From positions 1,922,001 through 1,986,000 of the forward strand of contig NZ_CP021138.1 in NCBI RefSeq assembly GCF_002162035.1: a DNA stretch of 64,000 nt, written 5' to 3'. Position numbers and translations under genes: made by a program. Below, one piece after another: positions 1-8,040 of this stretch. A model generated the notes under the pieces. It worked only from the letters and a program-made list of their open reading frames with translations. It was not told where the DNA came from and made no database searches. The stretch comes from Sulfuriferula sp. AH1 (GTDB lineage Bacteria > Pseudomonadota > Gammaproteobacteria > Burkholderiales > Sulfuriferulaceae). Positions within the stretch are counted from its first letter, which is position 1. Each line of letters opens with the position of its first letter.

Positions 1-317
1 CCGAGGTTGCGCTTGACCACGCGGCGCTCGTCTTCGGTCAGCGCGGCCGGGTCTTTCCACTGCGCGATGTCGCGGCTCATGTTGATCTCTTGCGGCATCC
101 AGTGGTTGGCGCAGCCGGACAGGTATTTGTCCCATGCCCATTTGTATTTGAACGGCACCAGCTGGTTGACGTCGGCGGTGCCGTTGATGACGCGCTTATC
201 TTCGGCGCGCACGCGGGTGGCGACGGCGGCCTGGGTATCGGCAGCGGACACGCCGCCCCCGGCGGGCATCACCGGTTTCAGTGCAGGACTGGTAAAAGTG
301 TCTTCAAAATTCAGCAT
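1..317 (-). CDS. nrdB: Ribonucleotide reductase class Ia beta subunit, N-terminal part (cut by window edge)
   Basis: Radical-carrying small subunit of the aerobic ribonucleotide reductase, partner of NrdA. Only the first ~105 residues are inside the window; the rest lies beyond base 1. The protein starts MLNFEDTF and contains [20 protein letters not shown] and then the [15 protein letters not shown] stretch typical of the NrdB N-terminus. The diiron ligands and radical tyrosine would lie outside the window. The start at 317 is set by a strong AAGGAG site 6 bases upstream. It follows nrdA by 58 bases on the same strand, so the pair is co-transcribed. It cannot be told whether the gene is intact. 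Confidence 0.93.
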   Translation of the reverse strand, partial: MLNFEDTFTSPALKPVMPAGGGVSAADTQAAVATRVRAEDKRVINGTADVNQLVPFKYKWAWDKYLSGCANHWMPQEINMSRDIAQWKDPAALTEDERRVVKRNL

Positions 318-375
318 ACGGTGCTCCTTGATTTATGTGCAGCACCGCCAGAATTGACTGGCGGCCTAATTTTAT

Positions 376-3249
376 TTACTGGCAGGATTCGCAGGTCGGG
401 TCGTCAATCGCGCAGAATTTGACTTCCGTTGCCGGGGCCGCAGCCGCGATGCTCACCATTGCCGGTGCACCGGAACTGACTGCGTTGAGCTCGCCGCCCT
501 TGCCGGTGGATTTCTCGGCGCTGGTGGCACCCAGGGTGCGCAGGTAGTAGGTGGTTTTCAGTCCGCGCAACCAGGCCAGCTTGTAGGTTTCATCCAGTTT
601 CTTGCCGGATGCGCCTGCCATGTAAATATTCAGGCTCTGCGCCTGATCGATCCATTTCTGGCGGCGGGCAGCGCATTCGACCAGCCACTGCGTATCCATC
701 TCGAACGCGGTCGCGTACAGCGTGCGCAGTTCGGCAGGAATGCGGTCGATCTTCGCCAGCGAACCGTCAAAGTACTTGATATCTCCGACCATGACTTCGT
801 CCCATAGTTTCAGTGCCTTGAGGTCGCGCACCAGATATTCGTTGGTCATCGTGAACTCGCCGGACAGGTTCGATTTGACGTAGATGTTCTGATACGCCGG
901 CTCGATACTGGCGGACACGCCGACGATGTTGGAAATGGTCGCGGTCGGCGCGATCGCTACGCAGTTGGAGTTACGCATGCCGTGCTGCTTGATTTGCGCG
1001 CGCAGTGCGTCCCAGTCCAGTGTGCTGGACTGATCGACTTCCAGATAGCCGCCTCGTTGCTGGCCCAGCAGCTTGAGCGAATCGTGCGGCAGGATACCCT
1101 GGCTCCACAACGAGCCTTCGAAGCTTGAGTAACGGCCACGCTCGGCGGCAAGCTCGGTCGATGCCCAGTAAGCGTAGTAGCACACGGCTTCCATCGAGCG
1201 GTCGGCGAATTCCACTGCGGCTTGGGACGCGTACGGTACGCGCATGGCGTGCAGGCTGTCCTGGAAGCCCATGATGCCAAGGCCGACCGGACGGTGCTTG
1301 AGGTTGGAGTTGCGCGCCTTGCCGACAGCGTAGAAGTTGACGTCAACCACGTTATCCAGCATGCGCATTGCGATCCGGATGGTGCGCTGCAATTTTTCCA
1401 TGTTCAGCTTCTTGCCGCCCTGACCGTCATCCTGCAAGTGCGCGACCAGATTGACCGAGCCCAGGTTGCACACGGCAATCTCGGTGTCGGAGGTATTCAG
1501 CGTGATCTCGGTGCACAGGTTGGAGCTGTGCACGACGCCGACGTGCTGCTGCGGGCTGCGGATGTTGCATGGGTCCTTGAAGGTGATCCATGGATGACCT
1601 GTTTCGAACAGCATGCTCAGCATCTTGCGCCACAGCTGGGTCGCCGGGATGCGCTTGAAGTACTTGATTTCACCGCTGTCGGCTTTGGCTTCGTAACGGG
1701 TATAAGCGATTTCGAACGCCTGACCGTAAAGGTCGTGCAGATCGATCACATCGGACGGGCTGAACAGGGTCCATTCGCCGTTTTCCATGACGCGCTTCAT
1801 GAACAGGTCGGGAATCCAATTGGCGGTATTCATGTCGTGGGTACGACGGCGGTCGTCACCGGTGTTCTTGCGCAGTTCGAGGAATTCCTCGATGTCGAGG
1901 TGCCAGGTTTCCAGATAGGCGCATACCGCACCTTTGCGCTTGCCGCCCTGGTTCACCGCGACAGCGGTATCGTTTACCACCTTGAGGAACGGCACGACGC
2001 CTTGCGATTTGCCGTTGGTGCCCTTGATGCGCGCGCCCAGCGCACGTACCGGGGTCCAGTCGTTGCCGAGGCCGCCTGCGTATTTCTGCAGCATGGCGTT
2101 TTCCTTGATGGCCTGATAGATGCCGTCGAGGTCGTCGGACACGGTGGTCAGGTAGCACGACGACAGCTGGCTGTGGCGCGTGCCGGCATTGAACAATGTC
2201 GGCGTGGAACTCATGAAATCGAAGTTGGACAATACGGTATAGAACTCGATGGCGCGGGCTTCGCGGTCGATCTCGTTCAGTGCCAGCCCCATTGCGACGC
2301 GCATGAAGAACGCCTGCGGCAGTTCGATGCGGGTTTCTTCGATATGCAGGAAATAACGGTCGTACAGCGTTTGCAGGCCCAGATAGCCGAAATTGAAATC
2401 GCGGCTGGCATCCAGCGCGTTGCCCAGCTTGACCAGATCGAATTGCGCCAGACGTGCGTCGAGCAATTCGGCGTCGATGCCTTTCTTGATGTAAGCCGCG
2501 AAATATTCCGGATACAGACCGGCCATTTCCGCTTGCGTCGCGCTGCGTCCGAGCACTTCGTGACGGATGGAGTTGAGCAGCAGGCGGGCAGTCACGAAGG
2601 CATAATCGGGGTCCTGCTCGATGCCGGCACGCGCAGCCAGAATCAGCGCCTTCTCCACTTCTGCCATCGGCACGCCATCGTACAGGTCGCGTACCACGGC
2701 TTGCAGGATTCCCTCCGCGTTCACTTCCCCGCTCAGGCCTTCGCACGCAGTCAGCACCAGCGCCTGCAATGCAGCCATGTCCAGCGGCTTGCGTTCGCCG
2801 TTGTCGAGCACATAGATCGCGGATTCGGCAATGCCTTCGTCGCGATGCGCGGCACGTTCCTGATTGCGCTTTTCCCGGTACAGCACATACGCCCGTGCAA
2901 CTTCATGCTCGCCCGAACGCATCAGCGCCAGTTCGACCTGATCCTGGATATCTTCGATATGGCAGGTGCCGCCATGCGGCTGGCGGCGCATCAATGCCTG
3001 CACCACGCCCTGAGTGAGCTGATCGACCATCTCGCGGATGCGCGCTGAAGCCGCCGCCTGACCACCATGCACTGCAATGAACGCCTTGGTCATGGCAATC
3101 GCGATCTTGGACGGTTCAAAGCCTACCACCGTGCCATTACGTCGGATGATCTTGTAATCATTCAACACGGTCTGGCTATTCGGCTCAGCCAAAGCATCAA
3201 AGCGCGGGGGCACGTTGGTTTCGGTGTTAGCGGCGGTTACAGTTTGCAT
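376..3249 (-). CDS. nrdA: Ribonucleoside-diphosphate reductase alpha subunit with two ATP-cones
   Basis: Large catalytic subunit (957 aa) that reduces NDPs to dNDPs in the cytoplasm. An ATP-cone at about residues 32-125 (IIRRNGTVVGFEPSKI) is followed by a second cone-like segment at about 148-235 (YVLDNGERKPLDMAALQ), so the protein is longer than the ~760 aa E. coli enzyme. Duplicate cones are known from Pseudomonas NrdA. Catalytic motifs are present: SSCYL, the SNLCTEI triad, AVCNLGSVNL, and a C-terminal CESC pair that shuttles electrons from thioredoxin or glutaredoxin. Start ATG 3249 has AGGAG about 8 bases upstream. nrdB follows downstream. The upstream region has DnaA-like boxes over the probable promoter. 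Confidence 0.96.
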   Translation of the reverse strand: MQTVTAANTETNVPPRFDALAEPNSQTVLNDYKIIRRNGTVVGFEPSKIAIAMTKAFIAVHGGQAAASARIREMVDQLTQGVVQALMRRQPHGGTCHIEDIQDQVELALMRSGEHEVARAYVLYREKRNQERAAHRDEGIAESAIYVLDNGERKPLDMAALQALVLTACEGLSGEVNAEGILQAVVRDLYDGVPMAEVEKALILAARAGIEQDPDYAFVTARLLLNSIRHEVLGRSATQAEMAGLYPEYFAAYIKKGIDAELLDARLAQFDLVKLGNALDASRDFNFGYLGLQTLYDRYFLHIEETRIELPQAFFMRVAMGLALNEIDREARAIEFYTVLSNFDFMSSTPTLFNAGTRHSQLSSCYLTTVSDDLDGIYQAIKENAMLQKYAGGLGNDWTPVRALGARIKGTNGKSQGVVPFLKVVNDTAVAVNQGGKRKGAVCAYLETWHLDIEEFLELRKNTGDDRRRTHDMNTANWIPDLFMKRVMENGEWTLFSPSDVIDLHDLYGQAFEIAYTRYEAKADSGEIKYFKRIPATQLWRKMLSMLFETGHPWITFKDPCNIRSPQQHVGVVHSSNLCTEITLNTSDTEIAVCNLGSVNLVAHLQDDGQGGKKLNMEKLQRTIRIAMRMLDNVVDVNFYAVGKARNSNLKHRPVGLGIMGFQDSLHAMRVPYASQAAVEFADRSMEAVCYYAYWASTELAAERGRYSSFEGSLWSQGILPHDSLKLLGQQRGGYLEVDQSSTLDWDALRAQIKQHGMRNSNCVAIAPTATISNIVGVSASIEPAYQNIYVKSNLSGEFTMTNEYLVRDLKALKLWDEVMVGDIKYFDGSLAKIDRIPAELRTLYATAFEMDTQWLVECAARRQKWIDQAQSLNIYMAGASGKKLDETYKLAWLRGLKTTYYLRTLGATSAEKSTGKGGELNAVSSGAPAMVSIAAAAPATEVKFCAIDDPTCESCQ

Positions 3250-3273
3250 GGGATGGTCTCCTGGAGTCCTTTG

Positions 3274-3337
3274 ATTATATGGGGATAGCCACGGTTATTC
3301 ACAAGATATGCACAGCTTATTTTACAAGATATGCACA
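3274..3337 (-). promoter_or_regulatory. Probable nrdA promoter overlapped by three DnaA-like boxes
   Basis: On the minus strand a perfect TATAAT (3279-3274) lies 25 bases upstream of the nrdA ATG. A TTGTGA at 3304-3299 is a possible -35 with a long 19-base spacer. The + strand reads TTATTCACA at 3295-3303 (fits TTATNCACA), then ATATGCACA at 3306-3314 and again at 3329-3337 (one mismatch each). The last two sit in a perfect 14-base direct repeat ACAAGATATGCACA. DnaA control of nrd is established in E. coli; its action here is inference. An NrdR box was considered but the repeat does not fit that palindrome. Confidence 0.5.
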
Positions 3338-3466
3338 ACATCTAGTGATTTATCAGCTATCGACCCACTAATTGTAGTAATACCCGTACACAACGGCAAG
3401 TACTATTTGCGTATTTTTTTACATTGATTTTGAAATGCTTAGAAATCAATTAAATAGCACTGTGTT

Positions 3467-3495
3467 TACGAAAATCCATGAGGTATCGTTATAAT
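3467..3495 (+). promoter_or_regulatory. Probable purU promoter
   Basis: TTTACG (3467-3472), a 17-base spacer and TATAAT (3490-3495) form a good sigma-70 promoter. The -10 lies inside the upstream extension of the purU reading frame that begins at 3478, which argues that translation starts downstream, at 3580. Confidence 0.55.
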
Positions 3496-3579
3496 ATCGG
3501 ACAGGATGTTGCATCAACCGGTGCGCACAAATTTAACGGCAAGCGAATCCCTACTACGCCCAAGCTAAACCAGGAGCCC

Positions 3580-4443
3580 ATGATGTCAACCAAAGCCACG
3601 GCCATTCTTTTGATCAGCTGCCCTGACCAGAAAGGGCTGGTCGCAGCCATTGCCGACTTTCTCTACCAGCATAACGCCAACATCCTCCACGCCGACCAGC
3701 ATCAGGACGCCGAACTCGGACTGTTCTTAATGCGCGTAGAGTGGGATCTGGCCGGATTCGACATGGACTTGCTGGATTTCGATGCTGCATTCAGGCCGAT
3801 TGCCGAGCGTTTTCAGATGCACTGGCGGCTGGCACATTCCGGACATCGCCCGCGCATGGCGATATTCGTCTCGCGCTACGACCATTGCCTGGCCGACCTG
3901 CTCTACCGCTATCAGGCCGGTGAACTCAATTGCGACATTCCCATCATTCTCAGCAATCATCTGGATACACAATGGCTGGCGGAAGCCTATCGCATTCCGT
4001 TCCAGCATATCGCCATCCACAAGGATGCCAAAGCCGAGGCCGAAGCTACGCAACTGGCGATACTGCGCCACCATCGCGTCGATTTCATCGTGCTGGCGCG
4101 CTACATGCAGGTGCTATCACCGAATTTCATCCGCCATTACCCGAATCGCATCATCAATATCCACCACTCGTTCCTGCCGGCATTTCATGGCGCAAAACCC
4201 TATCATCGCGCCTATGAACGCGGCGTAAAACTGATCGGCGCCACCAGCCATTACGTCACCGAGGTGCTGGACGACGGCCCGATCATCGAACAGGATGTCG
4301 CCCGCATCTCGCACCGCGACGATCTCGACGACCTCATCCGCCGCGGTGCCGACCTGGAGAAGATCGTGCTCTCGCGCGCCGTGCGCTGGCATATCGAAAA
4401 CCGCGTGCTGCTGTATGCCAACAAGACGGTGGTATTCGATTAA
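3580..4443 (+). CDS. purU: Formyltetrahydrofolate deformylase
   Basis: Hydrolyses 10-formyl-THF to THF and formate, balancing one-carbon pools and supplying formate for purine synthesis. The 287 aa protein has an N-terminal ACT domain (CPDQKGLVAAIADFLYQHNA) and a formyltransferase fold with HHSFLPAFHGAKPYHRAYE, GATSHYV and DDGPIIEQD carrying the catalytic Asn/His/Asp positions of the family. The frame is open from 3478, but AGGAG precedes the ATG at 3580 (a second ATG follows at 3583), and the promoter's -10 at 3490-3495 makes the longer start unlikely. It stands alone, divergent from nrdA and convergent with the small genes beyond. Confidence 0.93.
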   Translation: MMSTKATAILLISCPDQKGLVAAIADFLYQHNANILHADQHQDAELGLFLMRVEWDLAGFDMDLLDFDAAFRPIAERFQMHWRLAHSGHRPRMAIFVSRYDHCLADLLYRYQAGELNCDIPIILSNHLDTQWLAEAYRIPFQHIAIHKDAKAEAEATQLAILRHHRVDFIVLARYMQVLSPNFIRHYPNRIINIHHSFLPAFHGAKPYHRAYERGVKLIGATSHYVTEVLDDGPIIEQDVARISHRDDLDDLIRRGADLEKIVLSRAVRWHIENRVLLYANKTVVFD

Positions 4444-4500
4444 GCTGAAAATCGGGTGTTACGGCTGATGCCGTGGGCGGGATTATCCGGAATGTTGCGA

Positions 4501-4530
4501 CGGCAGGAGAAAACGCCGTTTCTCCTGCCG
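4501..4530. terminator. Strong hairpin between convergent genes
   Basis: A perfect 12-bp inverted repeat, CGGCAGGAGAAA/TTTCTCCTGCCG with a 6-base loop, lies between the end of purU (4443) and the end of the small gene at 4537. No clear T-tract follows on either strand, so it may act as an RNA-stabilising or bidirectional 3' end hairpin rather than a canonical intrinsic terminator. Confidence 0.55.
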
Positions 4531-4536
4531 GATGAA

Positions 4537-4863
4537 TTACACGCTGATGTTGATGACGCTGCCGACCGGCTCGCCGGGAATCGGACGGTTCTGAAAACTG
4601 AATTGGCTGTTGCTTGCCGCCTGAGCCTCCTGCAACGGGTTGGGTCCCACTGGGGACGGCGACTCCAAGCGGGCTTTGAGCGAATTGATCTGATCCGATA
4701 TGGTCTGAGCCTTGGCCTGACCTTCGGCGGTGTTCGCCGTCGAGCAATTGACGCAATCGGACAACTGCTGATGCAAACGGGCAAGCTGGGAATCCAGCCC
4801 GATCTGGACAATGCCTGAACTCGAAACGCCGCCTGCCACAGATAATCCTGTTGTCGATATCAT
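4537..4863 (-). CDS. Unrecognised small protein with VGSxINIS C-terminal tail (108 aa)
   Basis: No family recognised. The 108 aa protein has no signal peptide or membrane segment. It begins MISTTGLSVAGGVSSSG, has a middle predicted helical with heptad-like Leu/Ile (VQIGLDSQLARLHQQLSDCV), a CVNC pair, and ends PVGSVINISV. The neighbour just upstream ends TVGSIINISA, so the tail is shared between two otherwise different small proteins. A near-ideal GGAGGTGAAC site precedes ATG 4863, making this a real gene. It is the second gene of a two-gene unit (17-base gap). The tail could be a recognition, export or assembly signal; this is inference. Confidence 0.7.
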   Translation of the reverse strand: MISTTGLSVAGGVSSSGIVQIGLDSQLARLHQQLSDCVNCSTANTAEGQAKAQTISDQINSLKARLESPSPVGPNPLQEAQAASNSQFSFQNRPIPGEPVGSVINISV

Positions 4864-4880
4864 TTGTTCACCTCCAATAT

Positions 4881-5093
4881 CTATGCGCTGATATTGATGA
4901 TGCTGCCGACCGTCGCCCCGGGAGTGGGGTTGTTCCCGGAAGCAGGCTGAACCTGGCTCGCCTGCTGCGCAGCCTGAGCCTGCGCAGCCTGTTTGGTATC
5001 GTTATCGCGTTTTGCCTGGGTAGCCTGACTGTAAGCCTTGAGCGCATCTGCGCTACTGGCCTGGCTGGATGTATTTCCGCTTGTTACCTGCAT
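4881..5093 (-). CDS. Unrecognised small Ala/Gln-rich protein with VGSxINIS tail (70 aa)
   Basis: No family recognised. The 70 aa protein is low-complexity and polar, rich in Ala, Gln and Ser (KQAAQAQAAQQASQVQ), and ends NPTPGATVGSIINISA, matching the end of the next gene's product (GEPVGSVINISV). AAAGGGGA about 7 bases before ATG 5093 supports translation. It leads a two-gene minus-strand unit. The 149 bases upstream (5094-5242) hold a GGCGGCAATCATGCCGCC hairpin at about 5127-5144 and AT-rich sequence that probably carries the promoter. Its function is unknown; the sequence has no catalytic motif. Confidence 0.65.
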   Translation of the reverse strand: MQVTSGNTSSQASSADALKAYSQATQAKRDNDTKQAAQAQAAQQASQVQPASGNNPTPGATVGSIINISA

Positions 5094-5242
5094 GTCAAAT
5101 CCCCTTTAATTCAAGTTGAAGCACAGGCGGCAATCATGCCGCCAGCTATCCTCATACTTGTTTATCGGCAGCAAATTTAACTTCTTGAGGCGATTATCAA
5201 AGAAAAAACGAAATTTATTTCGCATCAGTCAGGCAAACCGGT

Positions 5243-5833
5243 TTACAAGCCTGATTCGAAATCCTCGCATAACGCCGCCCGTACTGCGTCCGCCAACGGA
5301 TCGATAACGGCCTGACAGTGCGGATGATCGACCCCAACGCCCAGCGCAGCACCCGCCTTGAGCGCTGCTATCATCGGCGCAGTGAACTCGAAGCGCAGGA
5401 AATGTACGGCGGCGGTCTTTTCTGCATTCTCGCGTTCGATATCCTCATCGGCGATCGCAAATACCGGCTCGAATCCGGCCACCCGCATCCAGACACGGTC
5501 TTCGATACCCTTTAACAACGCCAGCATCTTCTTGCGCTGGGCATCGTCCGCATATTCGATCTGCATCGTGGCTTTCAGGTTGCTGCCATCCGGCACCAGC
5601 GGCGCAAAGCTGTCGAACTCGTGGCGGATGCCGTCTTCCTCGAATATCTTCTCGACGCGCAGCATTTCCTGTATCTGGTAATGGATCAGCAGCGCGTTTT
5701 CAAAAATCAGCACGACATGCTCATTGAGAAACACGCGGCGCAGCTTTTTCGCTGCCATCACCTGCTCACGCATCGCAGGCCGCGCCTTGGCGTAAGCTTC
5801 CAGGGTCAACAGGGATTCTCGGGTGAATGACAT
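5243..5833 (-). CDS. DUF3501 family protein
   Basis: A 196 aa cytoplasmic protein that matches the DUF3501 family by its LTLEAYAKARPAMREQVMAA-like start, RRVFLNEHVVLIFENALLIH core and the C-terminal GVGVDHPHC segment. Biochemical function is not known. In many proteobacteria the gene follows a rubrerythrin and a GlpC-like Fe-S protein, exactly as here. Its ATG at 5833 is 3 bases after the stop of the Fe-S protein gene, so translation is likely coupled. A role in the same peroxide or electron-transfer process is inferred from context. Confidence 0.85.
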   Translation of the reverse strand: MSFTRESLLTLEAYAKARPAMREQVMAAKKLRRVFLNEHVVLIFENALLIHYQIQEMLRVEKIFEEDGIRHEFDSFAPLVPDGSNLKATMQIEYADDAQRKKMLALLKGIEDRVWMRVAGFEPVFAIADEDIERENAEKTAAVHFLRFEFTAPMIAALKAGAALGVGVDHPHCQAVIDPLADAVRAALCEDFESGL

Positions 5834-5836
5834 GAT

Positions 5837-7171
5837 CTACTCCAATCCGTAAGCGATGCGTAACAAGGTCAGCGGGTGCTGTTTTCGGGCGTGGCCGGCA
5901 CTGCCGCTCTCGGTCATGCCCTGCAAAATGTGTCTGCCGGCAATCGCGCAATCCGAGCTCACGTAATCCGGTTCGTCCTTGGCCATGGCCTTGAACACCG
6001 GCTTGCCGATCTTCATCGACAGCGCGTAATACTCCTTTTTCACGCCCCAGGTGCCGTCATGGCCGGAGCAGCGTTCGACCGTATTCACCGTCGCGCCGGT
6101 CAGCCTGAGCATTTCTTCGGTCTTGCGCCCGACGTTCTGCACTCGCGAATGGCACGGGATGTGATACGACACTTTGCCCAATGGCTGCTTGAAATCGGTT
6201 TTCAGCAAGCCGTCCTTGTGACGCTGCACGAAATATTCGAACGGGTCGAACATCGCGGCAGCCACCGCCTGCACATCGGCATCGTCGGGAAACATCAGCC
6301 GCAGCTCGCTCTTGAACATCAGCGTGCACGACGGCACCGGGGTCAGGATGGCGTAGCCGGTGCGAGCCAGCTCGGCCAGACTCGGAATGTTGACGTCCTT
6401 CAGCTTCTCCACGCTATCGAGATCGCCCAGCTCGAGCTTGGGCATGCCGCAACAGGCTTCCTTTTCCACCAGCCGCCAGGGAACGGCATTGTGCTCCAGC
6501 AGCTTCACCAGATCGTGGCCGATGCCGGGCTCGTTGTAATTGACATAGCAGGTGGAAAAAATCGCGACCTTGCCGGGCGTGCGCTCGCCGTCGGTGATCT
6601 GCTGTGCGGACGACATGCCCGCGGTTTTGCGGAAATGCGCACTGTCGTATTCAGGCAGCCAGCGCTCCTTCTTCACCCCCAGCACGGCTTCCATCGCGCC
6701 GCGCGCCGCACTGCTCTTGTTGACAGCGTTCACGACCTGCACCACGACGGGAATACTGGCCAGCCTGCCGACCAGATCGGTCGATGTCAGCAAACGGTCA
6801 CGAAAGCTGGCCTCCCCCGCCTTGAATTTGATGGCCTTGGCACGCAGCATGGTATGCGGGAAATCGAGATTCCATGGATGCGGCGGCACATAGGGGCACT
6901 TGGTCATGTAGCAGACGTCGCACAGATAGCACTGGTCGACCACGCTACCGTATTTTTCCTTGGGCACACCGGCAACTTCGTCGTCGCCAGCGGCATCAAT
7001 CAGATCGAACAGGGTCGGAAAGGCATTGCACAGCGACACACAGCGGCGGCAACCGTGACAAATCTCAAACACGCGCTCCAGTTCCTGCTCGCAGGCGGCT
7101 GCGTCATAAAACTGCGGGTTTTTCCAGTCCAGAGGATGCCGGGTTGGCGCTTCAAGATTGCCTTCACGCAT
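5837..7171 (-). CDS. GlpC/HdrD-like Fe-S oxidoreductase
   Basis: A 444 aa Fe-S protein likely to pass electrons between a quinone or thiol pool and a partner, probably the rubrerythrin encoded just upstream. Two N-terminal cluster motifs are visible: CHGCRRCVSLC and CYLCDVCYMTKCP, each ferredoxin-like. The C-terminal half has CCG-type motifs: EACCGMPKLE, and a variant IPCHSRVQNVG...ERCSGHDGTWG in which the second pair reads CSG rather than CCG. No signal peptide. It sits between rubrerythrin and DUF3501 genes, a recurrent trio. Substrate is unknown; calling it heterodisulfide reductase would be too strong. Confidence 0.87.
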   Translation of the reverse strand: MREGNLEAPTRHPLDWKNPQFYDAAACEQELERVFEICHGCRRCVSLCNAFPTLFDLIDAAGDDEVAGVPKEKYGSVVDQCYLCDVCYMTKCPYVPPHPWNLDFPHTMLRAKAIKFKAGEASFRDRLLTSTDLVGRLASIPVVVQVVNAVNKSSAARGAMEAVLGVKKERWLPEYDSAHFRKTAGMSSAQQITDGERTPGKVAIFSTCYVNYNEPGIGHDLVKLLEHNAVPWRLVEKEACCGMPKLELGDLDSVEKLKDVNIPSLAELARTGYAILTPVPSCTLMFKSELRLMFPDDADVQAVAAAMFDPFEYFVQRHKDGLLKTDFKQPLGKVSYHIPCHSRVQNVGRKTEEMLRLTGATVNTVERCSGHDGTWGVKKEYYALSMKIGKPVFKAMAKDEPDYVSSDCAIAGRHILQGMTESGSAGHARKQHPLTLLRIAYGLE

Positions 7172-7260
7172 AGTATTTTTCTTTCATTGTCATAATGGAA
7201 ATCGGCAGTCCGGCGAGGCGACGGCAAGCCGCCGCCCGCTTTCACCCTTGGCTGCTACGT

Positions 7261-7680
7261 TTAGCCGTTCAGCGCATCCAGCGTTTTCTGGAACTTGTTG
7301 GCATGCGAACGTTCGGCCTTCGCCAGCGTTTCAAACCAGTCGGCGATTTCATCGAAACCTTCTTCGCGTGCCGTCTTGGCCATACCCGGATACATGTCGG
7401 TGTATTCGTGAGTCTCGCCGGCGACGGCGGTTTTCAGATTGGCATCGGTTGCACCGAAAGGCAGGCCGGTAGCCGGATCGCCGCAAGTTTCCAGATATTC
7501 CAGATGACCGTGGGCATGACCGGTTTCGCCTTCTGCCGTATTGCGGAACACCGCAGCCACATCGGCATAGCCCTCGATATCAGCCTTGTTCGCGAAATAC
7601 AGGTAGCGACGGTTGGCCTGGGATTCGCCGGCAAAAGCGGCTTTCAGACTTTCTTCGGTTTTTGAACCTTTGAGTTGCAT
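7261..7680 (-). CDS. Rubrerythrin without rubredoxin domain
   Basis: Diiron peroxidase of the ferritin-like superfamily, 139 aa. Expected Glu/His ligands appear in [38 protein letters not shown] and [12 protein letters not shown]. The usual C-terminal rubredoxin domain (two CxxC) is missing; the protein ends shortly after the fourth helix at DALNG, so electrons must come from another protein. The Fe-S oxidoreductase 89 bases downstream is a candidate donor. Start ATG 7680 has GAGGAGG upstream. Likely role: hydrogen peroxide reduction under low oxygen. Confidence 0.92.
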   Translation of the reverse strand: MQLKGSKTEESLKAAFAGESQANRRYLYFANKADIEGYADVAAVFRNTAEGETGHAHGHLEYLETCGDPATGLPFGATDANLKTAVAGETHEYTDMYPGMAKTAREEGFDEIADWFETLAKAERSHANKFQKTLDALNG

Positions 7681-8040
7681 GGTGTTTTTCCTCCTCAGTG
7701 AATGAACTTACATGACAGGTATATCCGCCGGAATCTATCGGCAGGCGACATCACCCGGATTCACTTTAGTTCGCTTGTGCCATAGATACCAATTGATTTT
7801 TTGCATGGACTTGATAGCCATTGGCTATCAAAGCAGCCATCCCAATCCGGGACTTGCCTCAAATTTAAAGGACCGTCCCCAATTATCGGAGAAAAGCAAA
7901 TTTTTATGTAAGACAATTTCTGTATTCATACTGCCAAAATTACTGGAACTTTCTGGGGCCTGACGAACTCAGAAAGGAAGCACTAACAGATATCCGGCTA
8001 AATTGCACCAGTGCGCAGACAACAACAAGCGAGGTAAAAT
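7681..8040. promoter_or_regulatory. 360-base divergent intergenic region with a 21-base palindrome
   Basis: Separates the rubrerythrin operon (minus) from opgG (plus) and must hold both promoters. The clearest element is TTGATAGCCA-T-TGGCTATCAA at 7811-7831, a perfect 10-bp inverted repeat with one central base, looking like a dimeric regulator site. The ends TTGAT...ATCAA recall an FNR half-site pair, but the spacing is 11 rather than 4. A weaker hairpin CTTTCTG...CAGAAAG lies near 7950-7977. No ORF with a good start was found in it. Confidence 0.5.

Noticed and set aside
1222-3048. 608-codon open frame on the plus strand opposite nrdA
   Set aside because: It is the antisense shadow of a clear nrdA coding frame; its product has no recognisable motif and composition is typical of reverse-frame GC-rich shadows.
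3295-3337. A replication origin suggested by clustered DnaA-like boxes
   Set aside because: Only one exact box and no dnaA, dnaN, AT-rich unwinding region or oriC neighbours; a regulatory role for nrdA is simpler.
3295-3337. NrdR boxes upstream of nrdA
   Set aside because: The repeated ACAAGATATGCACA does not fit the NrdR palindrome; its CACA end matches DnaA boxes instead.
3478-3579. N-terminal extension of PurU by 34 residues
   Set aside because: A good -10 element lies inside it, the extension is unlike the family, and a ribosome site precedes 3580.
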